Part shown: in pieces, positions 54,360-63,413 of the stretch
How positions within the stretch are numbered: the first letter of the stretch is position 1
Layout of the letters: every line of letters starts with the position of its first letter
The notes under the pieces: model-generated
Told to the model about the DNA's origin: nothing
The model's input: the letters and a program-made list of their open reading frames with translations, nothing else
Database searches by the model: none
From: Rhizomicrobium palustre
Lineage (GTDB): Bacteria; Pseudomonadota; Alphaproteobacteria; Micropepsales; Micropepsaceae
DNA length: 64,000 nt
Direction of reading: 5' to 3'
Assembly: GCF_011761565.1 (NCBI RefSeq)
Contig: NZ_JAASRM010000001.1
Span: 2,852,139-2,916,138 of the forward strand
Program-made: the position numbers and the translations under genes

Positions 54360-55592
54360 TTAAACTCCAGCCTCTTTTTTCTGCGCCTCAAGGTGCCAGG
54401 GGACTTCGGCGAACACATCTTCGAACATGGTGGAAGCCTGCGGGCGCGATCCGCCTGCCAGCGTGCCGATGCTTTCGGCCTCACGCTGGATTTCCCGCAC
54501 CTCCGCCGCGATTTCTTCGGCGAGCGCCAGATGCTGTTCCTCGCTCCAGATGCCGATCGCGATCATGTGCTGTTTCAGTCGCGCGACGGGATCACCCAGT
54601 GGCCAGGCGCTCCATTCATCGGTGGGGCGATAGCGCGAAGGGTCATCGCTGGTGGAATGGGCCTCGGCGCGATAGGTGTAATGCTCGATCAGCGTGGCGC
54701 CCAGATTGGCGCGGGCGCGTTCCGCAGCCCATTGCATGGCGGCATAAACAGCGAGGTAGTCGTTGCCGTCCACCCGAAGGCCCGGCAGGCTATAGCCGAT
54801 GGCGCGCGAGGCGAAGGTGGCTTCCTCACCGCCTGCAATGCCAGAGAAGCTCGATATGGCCCATTGGTTATTGACCACATTCAGCACCACAGGGGCGCGA
54901 TAGACCGATGCGAAGTTGAGTGCGTGATGGAAATCGCCTTCCGCGGAGGTGCCTTCACCTATGAAGCTCACGGCGATTTTATCGTCATTCTTGTAGGCCG
55001 AGGCCAGCGCCCAGCCGACCGCTTGAGGAAACTGGGTGCCGAGATTGCCCGAGACGGTGAAGAAGCCGTATTCGCGCGAGGAGTACATCACCGGCAGCTG
55101 CCGTCCCTTGATGGGATCGCGGGCATTAGAGAAGCACTGGCACATCATGTCGAGCAGGGGATAGCCGCGCGCGATCAGAAAGCCCTGCTGGCGATAGGCC
55201 GGAAAACACATGTCGTCGCGTTCCAGGGCATGGGCGCTGGCCACGCTGACCGCTTCCTCGCCGGTGGATTTGACGTAGAACGAGATTTTGCCCTGCCGCT
55301 GCACGCGATACATGCGGTCGTCATAGGCGCGCGTCAGCATCATGTCGCGCAGGCCTTTTTTCAGGACATCCGCCCCCAAACGCGGATTCCATTGCCCCAC
55401 TGCCTGGCCATTCTCATCCAGGACACGGATCAGGCCATAGGCATAGCCGATCATGTCGCGCGCCTTGGCATCGACGGGCGGCCGGTCCATGGCGCCCGCG
55501 GGGGGAACGATGATGTTGCTGAAGTCGGGCGTATCGCCCGGCCGATGCGGGGGTTGAGGAATACGAAGGCTGAGGCGGCCTCTGTTACGCAA
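54360..55592 (-). CDS. bkdA1: Branched-chain 2-oxoacid dehydrogenase E1 alpha
   Basis: About 410 residues. Thiamine-diphosphate motif region IGEGTSAEGDFHHALNFASV to VLNVVNNQWAISSF, phosphorylation-loop-like HSTSDDPSRYRPTDEWSAW, and RQLPVMYSSREYGFFTVSGN; all agree with bkdA1 of Pseudomonas rather than with pyruvate dehydrogenase. Decarboxylates the 2-oxoacids of Val, Leu and Ile. I prefer TTG 55592 (GGGAG seven bases ahead, N-terminus length as in the family); GTG 55634 is the longest option. First gene of the operon. Confidence 0.93.
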   Translation of the reverse strand: MRNRGRLSLRIPQPPHRPGDTPDFSNIIVPPAGAMDRPPVDAKARDMIGYAYGLIRVLDENGQAVGQWNPRLGADVLKKGLRDMMLTRAYDDRMYRVQRQGKISFYVKSTGEEAVSVASAHALERDDMCFPAYRQQGFLIARGYPLLDMMCQCFSNARDPIKGRQLPVMYSSREYGFFTVSGNLGTQFPQAVGWALASAYKNDDKIAVSFIGEGTSAEGDFHHALNFASVYRAPVVLNVVNNQWAISSFSGIAGGEEATFASRAIGYSLPGLRVDGNDYLAVYAAMQWAAERARANLGATLIEHYTYRAEAHSTSDDPSRYRPTDEWSAWPLGDPVARLKQHMIAIGIWSEEQHLALAEEIAAEVREIQREAESIGTLAGGSRPQASTMFEDVFAEVPWHLEAQKKEAGV

Positions 55593-55787
55593 GATGCGGC
55601 TCCCAATTGCTCCGGAAGAAACGTCCTTTAACACATCGCGCGCGAACTACGACGCCACTGTTGCGTTTTGTGCCGGGCTGTCGTGGCCCGGCCTGTCCGC
55701 GCAACATTCTTTTAGGACGCCCGGTGAAGGCATAACAACTGCCTTCCGTATATTTCTTTCCGTCGGGGCCGTTTTGGCAGGATTCGT

Positions 55788-58487
55788 TTACAGGCTGGGC
55801 GCGGCGGGTAGGCGCAGGCGGAAAAGAGTCCCGCCGCCCTGGCGGGGCTCCGCCGTGATGTCTCCGCCATGGGCCTCCATGATGGACTTGGAGATGGCGA
55901 GTCCGATCCCCATCCCATTCGCCTTGGTGGTGACAAAGGGATGAAAAAGCCTGTCGAGCACGGGTTCGGGGATGCCGTGGCCGGTATCGCTCACAATCAC
56001 CTCCACCATGGTGCCGTTGAGCCAGCTCGACAGGGTGAGGACGCGCTTGGGCACATCGGCCATGGCGTCCATGGCATTATGCAGGAGGTTAACCAGCACC
56101 TGCTCGATCTGCACCCGGTCGGCGATCACGGCGGGAAGATTACTTGCGAGACAGAAATGCGTTTCAATCCCTTCGGCCTTGGCGCCGATCAGGCCTAAGT
56201 CCGCCGCCTCCTGAATGATCGCGTTAATGTCATCGCGCTTCTGATTGGTGTCGCGCTTCTCCACGAAATCGCGCATCCGCCGCACAATCTCTCCGGCGCG
56301 TGCAGCTTGCTCTCCGGCTTTGGCGATGGCGTGCTGGGCGGCGTTGATGGAGTTTTGATCGCCGCGATCGATCAGGCGCCGCGCGGTGGCGGCGTAATTA
56401 TGCATGGCGGCGAGGGGCTGGTTGAGCTCATGGGCAATACCGGCGGACACCTGTGAAAGCTCGTTCACGCGTCCGACGTGCATCAATTGCTCTTTCAAGG
56501 CTTGTAGACGGGCGTCGTCCTCTTTTCGTTCGGTGATATCGCGCACCAAGGCCCACATGGCGGCGGGGGTGCCGTTATCGTCTCGTGTGAGCACCGCGCG
56601 TATTTCGACGTTGATGATCGCTCCGTCTTTGCGCCGGTATTCCTTTTCGTAAACGCTGGAATAGCCGCGGACCAGGATTTCCTGGTCTACGATGATCTGC
56701 TCAGCCGCATGCCAGCGTTCCGGTGTCAGCTCCTGATAGGTGAGGCCGTAAAGCTCCTCGCGGCTATACCCCACCATGTCGCAATAGATGTCGTTGCAGG
56801 CGATGAAGCGGCCTTCCATATCGGTTTCGACAAAGCCGTCGCGCAGATTTTCGTGCAGCAGGCGATAGCGCGTTTCAGAGGTTTTCAGCTCAGCCTCGGC
56901 ACGCTTCTGCTCGGTGATGTCGTAATTGACCCCGAACATGGTGATCGGCCTGCCATTATAATCGCGCACCAGGCGGCCAAGCCCAGCCAGCCAACGCTCT
57001 TCGCCATCTGTACGGATGATGCGGAATTCGGCTTTCCAATCGCGCCCAGTTTTCAGAACCTCGCCGACGGTTTCGCTCACGATCGCCACATCATCCGGAT
57101 GGACGTGGCGCATGAAGGTGTCCTGCGCATCCAGTCCCACGATGGGGGGCTCTCCCAGCATTTCGTAGATTTCGGGAGAACGCAGGGCCTTGTCTCCGGC
57201 GATATCCCATTCCCAATGGCCCATTTGGGCGCTTTGCATGGCAAGTGCTAAGCGCGTTTGCGAGGCGCGCAGCTCGTCTTCGGCGCGCTTCTGCTCGGTA
57301 ATGTCGTAATTGACCCCGAACATGATGGAAGGCTTTCCATCAAGGGTACGTTCCAGCTTGCCGCGCACGACCAGCCAGCGGATGATACCGCCCGTGTGGA
57401 TCACGCGGAATTCAGCCTTCCAATGGGTACCATCGGCCAGCACGGCGCGAAGGCTGTCTTCCAAGGCTTGATAGTCGTCCGGATGCACGATCTTGAAAAA
57501 GGCGTCGTAGCCGGCCTCGCTCTCTTTGGGCAGGCCGAAGAGTTCGAACAGTTTGGGGTTCCACACCGCCTTATTATTGACGACGTCCCATTCCCAAGCG
57601 CCCATTTCACCGCTTTCCATGGCGAGCGCGAGGCGTTCCTCGGAATCGCGCAAGGCCTCTTCGGCCTGCTTGGAGGCGGTGATGTCGCGATTGATCGATA
57701 CCACAGCGACGGGATTGCCCTGCGCATCGGGCACGGTTTGGCGCCGGACCGATAGCCAGCGATATTCGCCGGACTTGGTTTGCCAGCGATATTCGATCTG
57801 ACTGGCTGGCGGAAATGGTGCGCCGGGAGCCACGCCGGGTTGATCGAGATCGTCCGGGTGGATGCGTGCGATGACTTCATCAACGGGCATCTTGATGATT
57901 TCGTCCCGCGTAAAGCCGGTAAGTGCCGAGCAGGCCGGATTCAGATAAATGTATTTGCGGGTTGTCAGATCGAAGAGAGAGATCGCATCGCTGGCAGAGT
58001 CCACCACCATACGAAGCTGTTCATCACCCAGCGAAAGGTTCGATTCAGTCGCCTGGCAGAGAAAGCCTGCGATCTGACCTTTGTCGTCGCGTAAGGGCAA
58101 CCAGGAAAAGGTGTGCCAGGTCAGCGGCTCACCTCCCGAAGGGCGGCTACGCTGCATCACCACATGCTGGGGCTCGCCCGCCAGCACGGCATCGACGACA
58201 CCAGCGAAATCGTCCCAGCGGTCAGCCCAAATCTCCGCATAAGGACGACCGAGGGCGGCGGGGTGCCGGGTCCCAAGCTCTGCTATGGCGGCATCGTTAT
58301 AAAGGGTGGTCAGCGCCTTGCCCCAGCAGACGAAAGCCGGCTGGCGCGATTGAAGCGCGATATCAACGGCGGTTTTGAGGGCCGGTGGCCAATTTTCCGG
58401 TGCTCCAAGCGGGGTAAGGCGCCAGCTATGGGTTCGGATGATAGCCGTCATGCTGCTGCGTCCGTCCGGCCAAGCCAGTCGCTGCAT
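55788..58487 (-). CDS. Multi-PAS sensor histidine kinase, FixL/NtrB-like core
   Basis: About 899 residues, no membrane spans. An N-terminal PAS/GAF-like unit (~15-150, WRLTPLGAPENWPPALKTAV), then four PAS-PAC modules at ~155-280, 290-410, 420-540 and 550-665 (each ends in a DITxxKQAE or similar), a HisKA domain with phospho-acceptor His in SAGIAHELNQPLAAM, and HATPase (NLLHNAMDAM, SDTGHGIP, GMGIGLAISKSI). Two of the PAS modules (LALAMESGEMGAWEWDVVNN and LALAMQSAQMGHWEWDIAGD) are clear recent duplicates. No fused receiver. Start uncertain: ATG 58487 chosen; 58511, 58451 and 58562 possible. Divergent from the CheY-III-like gene, so they may form a signalling pair. Confidence 0.88.
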   Translation of the reverse strand: MQRLAWPDGRSSMTAIIRTHSWRLTPLGAPENWPPALKTAVDIALQSRQPAFVCWGKALTTLYNDAAIAELGTRHPAALGRPYAEIWADRWDDFAGVVDAVLAGEPQHVVMQRSRPSGGEPLTWHTFSWLPLRDDKGQIAGFLCQATESNLSLGDEQLRMVVDSASDAISLFDLTTRKYIYLNPACSALTGFTRDEIIKMPVDEVIARIHPDDLDQPGVAPGAPFPPASQIEYRWQTKSGEYRWLSVRRQTVPDAQGNPVAVVSINRDITASKQAEEALRDSEERLALAMESGEMGAWEWDVVNNKAVWNPKLFELFGLPKESEAGYDAFFKIVHPDDYQALEDSLRAVLADGTHWKAEFRVIHTGGIIRWLVVRGKLERTLDGKPSIMFGVNYDITEQKRAEDELRASQTRLALAMQSAQMGHWEWDIAGDKALRSPEIYEMLGEPPIVGLDAQDTFMRHVHPDDVAIVSETVGEVLKTGRDWKAEFRIIRTDGEERWLAGLGRLVRDYNGRPITMFGVNYDITEQKRAEAELKTSETRYRLLHENLRDGFVETDMEGRFIACNDIYCDMVGYSREELYGLTYQELTPERWHAAEQIIVDQEILVRGYSSVYEKEYRRKDGAIINVEIRAVLTRDDNGTPAAMWALVRDITERKEDDARLQALKEQLMHVGRVNELSQVSAGIAHELNQPLAAMHNYAATARRLIDRGDQNSINAAQHAIAKAGEQAARAGEIVRRMRDFVEKRDTNQKRDDINAIIQEAADLGLIGAKAEGIETHFCLASNLPAVIADRVQIEQVLVNLLHNAMDAMADVPKRVLTLSSWLNGTMVEVIVSDTGHGIPEPVLDRLFHPFVTTKANGMGIGLAISKSIMEAHGGDITAEPRQGGGTLFRLRLPAAPSL

Positions 58488-58709
58488 CTTGGATTGCCCC
58501 CGAGAACCCATAAAGTTGTACCCGGCCCCTTTGAATTCTTCTGAGTGTATCCCACAAGACAAAATACACCATGAGCTTCAAGGTTCTGTGGGGAACTTTT
58601 TTATGGTTCGGGCTCTCAGGCGCAAGGTGTCGTGGCGTGTGTTTTCTTTTACAACCAGAGATTAATAACTTTGCTCGTTAGATATGGTGTGCCCGGGAGG
58701 GGGGCTTGC

Positions 58710-59213
58710 ATGTCTGACAGCATCAATTTCACGACGGTATCGGCCTTACTGCTGGATCCCGACCGCTTCAACGCCAGCCTGGTGGCGCAGATGCTGAGAG
58801 GGTTTGGGATCTCCCACCAAGTTCTGGCGGCCACGGGGGAGGAGATCATCACCCAGCTTTCTCGGCAGCAATTTCATCTGCTCATTACCGAGAGCAGGAT
58901 TCCGGATATGAGCTTGTCGGCTCTGACGCAGTGGATTCGCCATCACGAGAAGCAAGCCATTCGTTTTCTGCCGATCGTAGTGTTGACCAGCTATACCCAG
59001 CCTTCGATTGTGGCTGGTGCGCGCGATGCGGGTGTAAACTGTGTGGTGGGTAAGCCCGTTTCACCGTCAACGCTGCTTGAGCACATCCTTTGGTCGGCCC
59101 GTATGGAGCGCCCTTTTATCGAGGCGGATCATTATTCGGGGCCATGCCGCCGCTTTCATACGGATTCACCCGTATCCGCGTTTAGCCGCCGGATCAGCGA
59201 TCACCCGGGGTGA
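58710..59213 (+). CDS. CheY-III paralogue with Glu in place of phospho-acceptor Asp
   Basis: 167 residues, aligning without gaps to CheY-III (51001-51585): 71 of the first 150 residues identical by my hand count. Thr93 and Lys115 are kept, as is the RPFIEADHYSGPCRRFH linker, but residue 61 is Glu (LLITESRIPD) instead of Asp, and the FliM-like tail is missing. It can therefore probably not be phosphorylated normally; Glu may mimic the active form. ATG 58710 with GGGAGGGG upstream. Followed by the cheE paralogue. Confidence 0.85.
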   Translation: MSDSINFTTVSALLLDPDRFNASLVAQMLRGFGISHQVLAATGEEIITQLSRQQFHLLITESRIPDMSLSALTQWIRHHEKQAIRFLPIVVLTSYTQPSIVAGARDAGVNCVVGKPVSPSTLLEHILWSARMERPFIEADHYSGPCRRFHTDSPVSAFSRRISDHPG

Positions 59214-59378
59214 GGCATTGCGCGCCCGCCAGCCGGGGAGGGGTGTTCGCAATCAGCCCTTAATATGTAGACTTCATACTGCTTAGGAAGCATTTTACGG
59301 ACCGGCTGTGCGTAGTGGCGGCAATTACATAAGCGTTCCAGCTCTGCTATGCAGTGTTGCGGTGCTGGAGACACAGCC

Positions 59379-59903
59379 TTGAGCACGCCGAATTTCAAAT
59401 CCTACCGGGTGCCGAACCGGCTCGGAAAGCTGCTGCAAACTCCCGGTGGAATCTCGCGGGAACAAGCGGTCCAGGCCGCTGGCGAGCGAGTGGAAAGCCT
59501 GCGCGAGAAATTCCTTGCCGCAATCCCGAATGAGATTGGCGCGCTGGAAGAGATTTTGGCGCGCGGTGGCGGTAAGACGATCTCTGAAGCCGATCTGCAA
59601 GAGATGCTGACGCTGGCCGATCAGGTTTTAACACTGTCGGGCACTTACGGTCTCACGCGGCTCGATACGGTGGTAAAGCGCTTTTGTGACCTCGCTATGG
59701 GCATGATCGACAAGAAGCTCGATCCTGCCGCGCCCGTGGCTGTGCATCTGCGCGCGATGCGTCTGGTCAGCCCTGGGGCGGCGGAGTTATCCGATGCTGA
59801 AGCAGCCCATGTGCTCGATGGGCTGGTCAGCATCCATATTCATTACGGCATCGCCACCGTAGCTGGGGCTCCGCCCGCCCAAGCTAACAACCCGAACTCA
59901 TAA
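59379..59903 (+). CDS. CheE paralogue
   Basis: About 174 residues, related to CheE at 51582-52097: shared [44 protein letters not shown] and [11 protein letters not shown] 59379 (GGAG eight bases before) gives an N-terminus that aligns with CheE; ATG 59349 adds ten residues containing two cysteines. 165 bases after the CheY-III paralogue. The end overlaps the cysA end by six bases on the other strand. Confidence 0.75.
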   Translation: MSTPNFKSYRVPNRLGKLLQTPGGISREQAVQAAGERVESLREKFLAAIPNEIGALEEILARGGGKTISEADLQEMLTLADQVLTLSGTYGLTRLDTVVKRFCDLAMGMIDKKLDPAAPVAVHLRAMRLVSPGAAELSDAEAAHVLDGLVSIHIHYGIATVAGAPPAQANNPNS

Positions 59904-60665
59904 GGCTTGACCGCCCAGCCGCAGCGTATGAGGCAATGGCTGGCTTTCGGTTTCGAGAAATTCTGCCACGAAAGGCGTCTTGGGCGCGCGGCGCACATCC
60001 TCGGGCCGGCCGAATTGTTCGATCTTGCCTTTGTTCATAACCGCGACCAGATCGGCCAGCGCGAAGGCTTCTTCCTGATCATGGGTGACGAAGACGGTGG
60101 TAATGCCCATCTTCTCATGCAGATGGCGCAGCCATACGCGCAGCTCCTTGCGCACCTTGGCGTCGAGCGCGCCGAAGGGCTCGTCGAGCAGCAGCATGCG
60201 CGGTTCGATGGCGAGCGCGCGGGCGAGGGCGACGCGCTGGCGCTGACCTCCCGAAAGTTGGTTGGGATAGCGCTTGCCTAGCCCATCGAGTTGCACCAGC
60301 GCCAGAAGCTCTTCCACCCGCCGCGCGATTTCCGATTTGGAGGGGCGCTCATGGCGGGGGCGAACCGTCAGGCCGAAGGCGATGTTCTTCTCGACCGTCA
60401 TATGCTTGAAGAGCGCGTATTGCTGGAAGACGAAACCAGCCTTCCTTTGCCGCGCCGGGATGTCGAGCCAGTTGAGATCAGCGAAACGCACCGATCCGCT
60501 ATCGGGAAAATCAAGCCCGCCCAGAATGCGCAAAAGCGTCGTCTTGCCCGAACCCGATGGGCCCAGCAGCGCCACGAAGGCGCCTTGCGGTGCTTCCAGG
60601 CTAACGCCGTTCAGGGCCGGAAAGCGGTCGAACTGTTTGAATATACCGTCGACAATCAGACTCAT
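59898..60665 (-). CDS. cysA: Sulfate/thiosulfate ABC transporter ATPase
   Basis: 255 residues with Walker A GPSGSGKT (35-42), signature [16 protein letters not shown], Walker [14 protein letters not shown] and H-loop [12 protein letters not shown]. Energises sulfate import. Compared with the ~350-residue CysA of enteric bacteria the C-terminal regulatory (TOBE-like) domain is missing, which is common in alphaproteobacterial versions. Last gene of the operon porin-sbp-cysT-cysW-cysA. Confidence 0.93.
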   Translation of the reverse strand: MSLIVDGIFKQFDRFPALNGVSLEAPQGAFVALLGPSGSGKTTLLRILGGLDFPDSGSVRFADLNWLDIPARQRKAGFVFQQYALFKHMTVEKNIAFGLTVRPRHERPSKSEIARRVEELLALVQLDGLGKRYPNQLSGGQRQRVALARALAIEPRMLLLDEPFGALDAKVRKELRVWLRHLHEKMGITTVFVTHDQEEAFALADLVAVMNKGKIEQFGRPEDVRRAPKTPFVAEFLETESQPLPHTLRLGGQAL

Positions 60666-60677
60666 AACCAAACCTCA

Positions 60678-61523
60678 CTAATGCCGGTGGGTCGCCGCGA
60701 TTTCATCCGCGAAGCGCCATTCCAGCAGCGATTTGACGATTAGGGTGACAATGGCGAGCAGAGCGAGAACCGAGGCCACCGCGAAAGCGCCGACATATTG
60801 GTAGTCGTTGTAGAGTACTTCGACATGCAGCGGCATGGTGTTGGTCAGGCCGCGGATATGGCCCGAGACCACTGACACGGCACCGAACTCGCCCATGGCG
60901 CGCGCATTGCAAAGAAGGATGCCGTAGAGCAGACCCCATTTGATATTGGGCAAGGTCACGCGCAGGAATGTCTGAAACCCAGAAGCGCCGAGCGAAGTCG
61001 CCGCTTCTTCCTCATCGCGCCCCTGATCCTGCATCAAAGGAATGAGCTCGCGCGCCACAAAGGGGAAGGTCACGAATATCGTCGCTAGCACGATGCCGGG
61101 CAGGGCGAAGATGATTTTGATATTGGCATCGCGCAAGGATTCGCCGAACCAGCCCTGAAGTCCGAAGATCAAGACATAGATCAGGCCCGAGACCACCGGC
61201 GAGATCGAGAAGGGAAGATCGATCAGGGTGGTGAGGAACTGCTTGCCCTTGAATTCGAACTTGGCGATGGCCCAAGAGGCGGCAATGCCGAATACCGCAT
61301 TCAGCGGCACCGCGATGGCCGCCGTGAGAAGCGTTAAGCGGATGGCCGAACGCGCGTCGCGATCATCGAGCGCCGCCGCTGCCACGTCCCAGCCTTTCGA
61401 CAGGGCTTCACTGAAAACAACCGCCAGCGGCAGCACAAGGAAGATACCGATGACGGAGACCGCAATCAGGGTCAGGAGGACGCGCAAAAGCGGATGGTCC
61501 TGCGTGGGATAACGTTTTTTCAT
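60678..61523 (-). CDS. cysW: Sulfate ABC transporter permease CysW
   Basis: 281 residues, about six membrane spans (first [20 protein letters not shown]), with the ABC permease EAA-type loop ([20 protein letters not shown]). Half of the transmembrane channel together with CysT. The ATG at 61523 overlaps the cysT stop by ATGA. Confidence 0.93.
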   Translation of the reverse strand: MKKRYPTQDHPLLRVLLTLIAVSVIGIFLVLPLAVVFSEALSKGWDVAAAALDDRDARSAIRLTLLTAAIAVPLNAVFGIAASWAIAKFEFKGKQFLTTLIDLPFSISPVVSGLIYVLIFGLQGWFGESLRDANIKIIFALPGIVLATIFVTFPFVARELIPLMQDQGRDEEEAATSLGASGFQTFLRVTLPNIKWGLLYGILLCNARAMGEFGAVSVVSGHIRGLTNTMPLHVEVLYNDYQYVGAFAVASVLALLAIVTLIVKSLLEWRFADEIAATHRH

Positions 61524-62359
61524 CGCCTGCTGCCAATCCAATTTTGCAAGATGTTCAAGGCGAAGATCACCAGGAAGGAGGCGCCAAGCATCACCACGCC
61601 GATCGCCGAAGCACCCGCGTAATCGTACTGTTCCAGTTTCATGATGATCAGCAGCGGCGCGATTTCAGAGCGCATCGGCAGATTGCCTGCGATGAAAATC
61701 ACCGAACCGTATTCGCCGACCGCGCGGGCAAAAGCCAAAGTGGCACCCGTCAGAAGCGCGGGCATCAAGGATGGCAGCACCACCCGCCACAGGATTTGCA
61801 GCCGCGTGGCGCCCAGGGTTGCTGCCACTTCTTCGGGATCACGGCTGAGATCCGTCAAGACCGGTTGAATGGTGCGCACCACAAAGGGCAGGCCGATAAA
61901 GGCAAGCGCGATCAAGACGCCATAAGGCGTATAGGCGATGCGAATGCCCATCTGTGCCAAAGGCTCACCCAGCCAGCCTTGCGCCGAATAGAGCGTTGAA
62001 AGCGCAATGCCCGCCACCGCGGTGGGCAAAGCGAAGGGCAGATCGATCACCGCATCAAGCAGCCCTTTGCCGGGAAAGCGATAGCGTACCAGAACCCAGG
62101 CCACGATAGGCCCGACGATAGCGTTGAACAAAGCCGCAAGCGCGGCGCCGCCGAAGGAAAGCTTCAACGCCGCCAGCACGCGCGGGTCCGTGATGATGTT
62201 CCAGAATCCGGTGAAGCCTGCCGACCACGGGCGGAGTATCAGCGCCGCGATCGGGATCAGCACGATCACCGACAAGTAAAATAGAGTGAACCCGAGTGTC
62301 AGCCCGAAACCGGGCAGGGCACTCGGATTTCTCCAGCGGGAAAGACCTTTCGCGCTCAT
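61520..62359 (-). CDS. cysT: Sulfate ABC transporter permease CysT
   Basis: 279 residues, about six membrane spans ([20 protein letters not shown] first), EAA-type loop [23 protein letters not shown] 62359 begins MSAKGLSRW; longer frames would run into sbp. Ten bases after the sbp stop. Confidence 0.93.
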   Translation of the reverse strand: MSAKGLSRWRNPSALPGFGLTLGFTLFYLSVIVLIPIAALILRPWSAGFTGFWNIITDPRVLAALKLSFGGAALAALFNAIVGPIVAWVLVRYRFPGKGLLDAVIDLPFALPTAVAGIALSTLYSAQGWLGEPLAQMGIRIAYTPYGVLIALAFIGLPFVVRTIQPVLTDLSRDPEEVAATLGATRLQILWRVVLPSLMPALLTGATLAFARAVGEYGSVIFIAGNLPMRSEIAPLLIIMKLEQYDYAGASAIGVVMLGASFLVIFALNILQNWIGSRR

Positions 62360-62369
62360 CAAATCTCGC

Positions 62370-63383
62370 TCAGCGGCCCGGCGTATAGATCTGGTCGAAG
62401 ACGCCGCCATCCGCGAAATGCGTGGCTTGTGCCTTGGTCCAGCCTCCGAACACATCATCGATGGTATAAAGGGGGATCGACGGGAAAGTCTTGGCATAGG
62501 CTTTCAAAACTTCGGGATCGCGCGGGCGGTAGAAGTTCTTGGCTTCGATTTCCTGAGCCTGCTTGGTGTAGAGGAATTGCAAATATGCCTCGGCCACCGC
62601 GCGCGTCTTGTGGCGATCCACATTCTTGTCCACCACGGCGACGGGCGGCTCGGCAACGATCGAGACTTTCGGATAGACGATCTCGAATTTCTCGGCGCCA
62701 TATTCCTTCAGCGCGAGATGGGCTTCGTTTTCCCAGGCCAGCAAGACATCGCCGATGCCGCGCTGTACGAAGGTGGTGGTGGCACCGCGCGCACCGGTGT
62801 CGAGAACAGGCACATGCTTATAAAGCTGGCGCACGAACTCCTTGGCTTTTTCCGCATTGCCGCCAGGTGCCTTCTGCGCATAGGCCCAAGCCGCGAGATA
62901 GGCCCAGCGTGCACCGCCTGAGGTTTTCGGATTCGGTGTGATCACCTGAATGCCCGGCTTGATCAGATCGCCCCAATCCTTGATCTTCCAGGGATTGCCT
63001 TTGCGCACCAGGAAGACATAGGTCGAGGTGTAGGGCGTGGAGTTTTCCGGCAGACGCTTTTGCCACGTCGGCGGCAAGAGCTTGCCTTTGCTGGAAATGG
63101 CGTCGATGTCATAGGCGAGGGCCAGCGTGACGACATCCGCATCAAGTCCGTCGATCACCGCACGCGCTTGCGCGCCAGAGCCGCCATGGCTCTGATTGAT
63201 GGTGACGGTATCGCCCGTCTTGGCTTTCCATTGCGCGGCAAAGGCCTGATTGATGTCCTTATACAACTCGCGCGTCGGATCATAACTGACGTTCAGCAAG
63301 GTGACATTGCCGGCGAGTGCCGCTGTGCCTGCTGCCCAAGCAAATACGGCTGCGGTTGCAATGCGTCGCGATAATTTGATCAT
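62370..63383 (-). CDS. sbp: Periplasmic sulfate-binding protein
   Basis: 337 residues: signal peptide ([20 protein letters not shown]) and the prokaryotic sulfate-binding signature region ([79 protein letters not shown]). Could also take thiosulfate. ATG 63383 has GGAG upstream; GTG 63386 is an alternative. Begins 30 bases after the porin stop. Confidence 0.95.
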   Translation of the reverse strand: MIKLSRRIATAAVFAWAAGTAALAGNVTLLNVSYDPTRELYKDINQAFAAQWKAKTGDTVTINQSHGGSGAQARAVIDGLDADVVTLALAYDIDAISSKGKLLPPTWQKRLPENSTPYTSTYVFLVRKGNPWKIKDWGDLIKPGIQVITPNPKTSGGARWAYLAAWAYAQKAPGGNAEKAKEFVRQLYKHVPVLDTGARGATTTFVQRGIGDVLLAWENEAHLALKEYGAEKFEIVYPKVSIVAEPPVAVVDKNVDRHKTRAVAEAYLQFLYTKQAQEIEAKNFYRPRDPEVLKAYAKTFPSIPLYTIDDVFGGWTKAQATHFADGGVFDQIYTPGR

Positions 63384-63413
63384 CACAAAGCTCCTGTCGA
63401 ATAGGGTATCGAA

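Noticed and set aside
52665..55631. Long plus-strand open frames opposite the bkd genes (52665-54020 and 54213-55631)
   Set aside because: Antisense shadows; the minus strand carries complete E1alpha, E1beta and E2 with catalytic motifs.
58591..58620. GGAAC upstream of the CheY-III paralogue, tested as an EcfG box
   Set aside because: No CGTT-like sequence at 16 or 17 bases; the positions read CTCT or TCTC.
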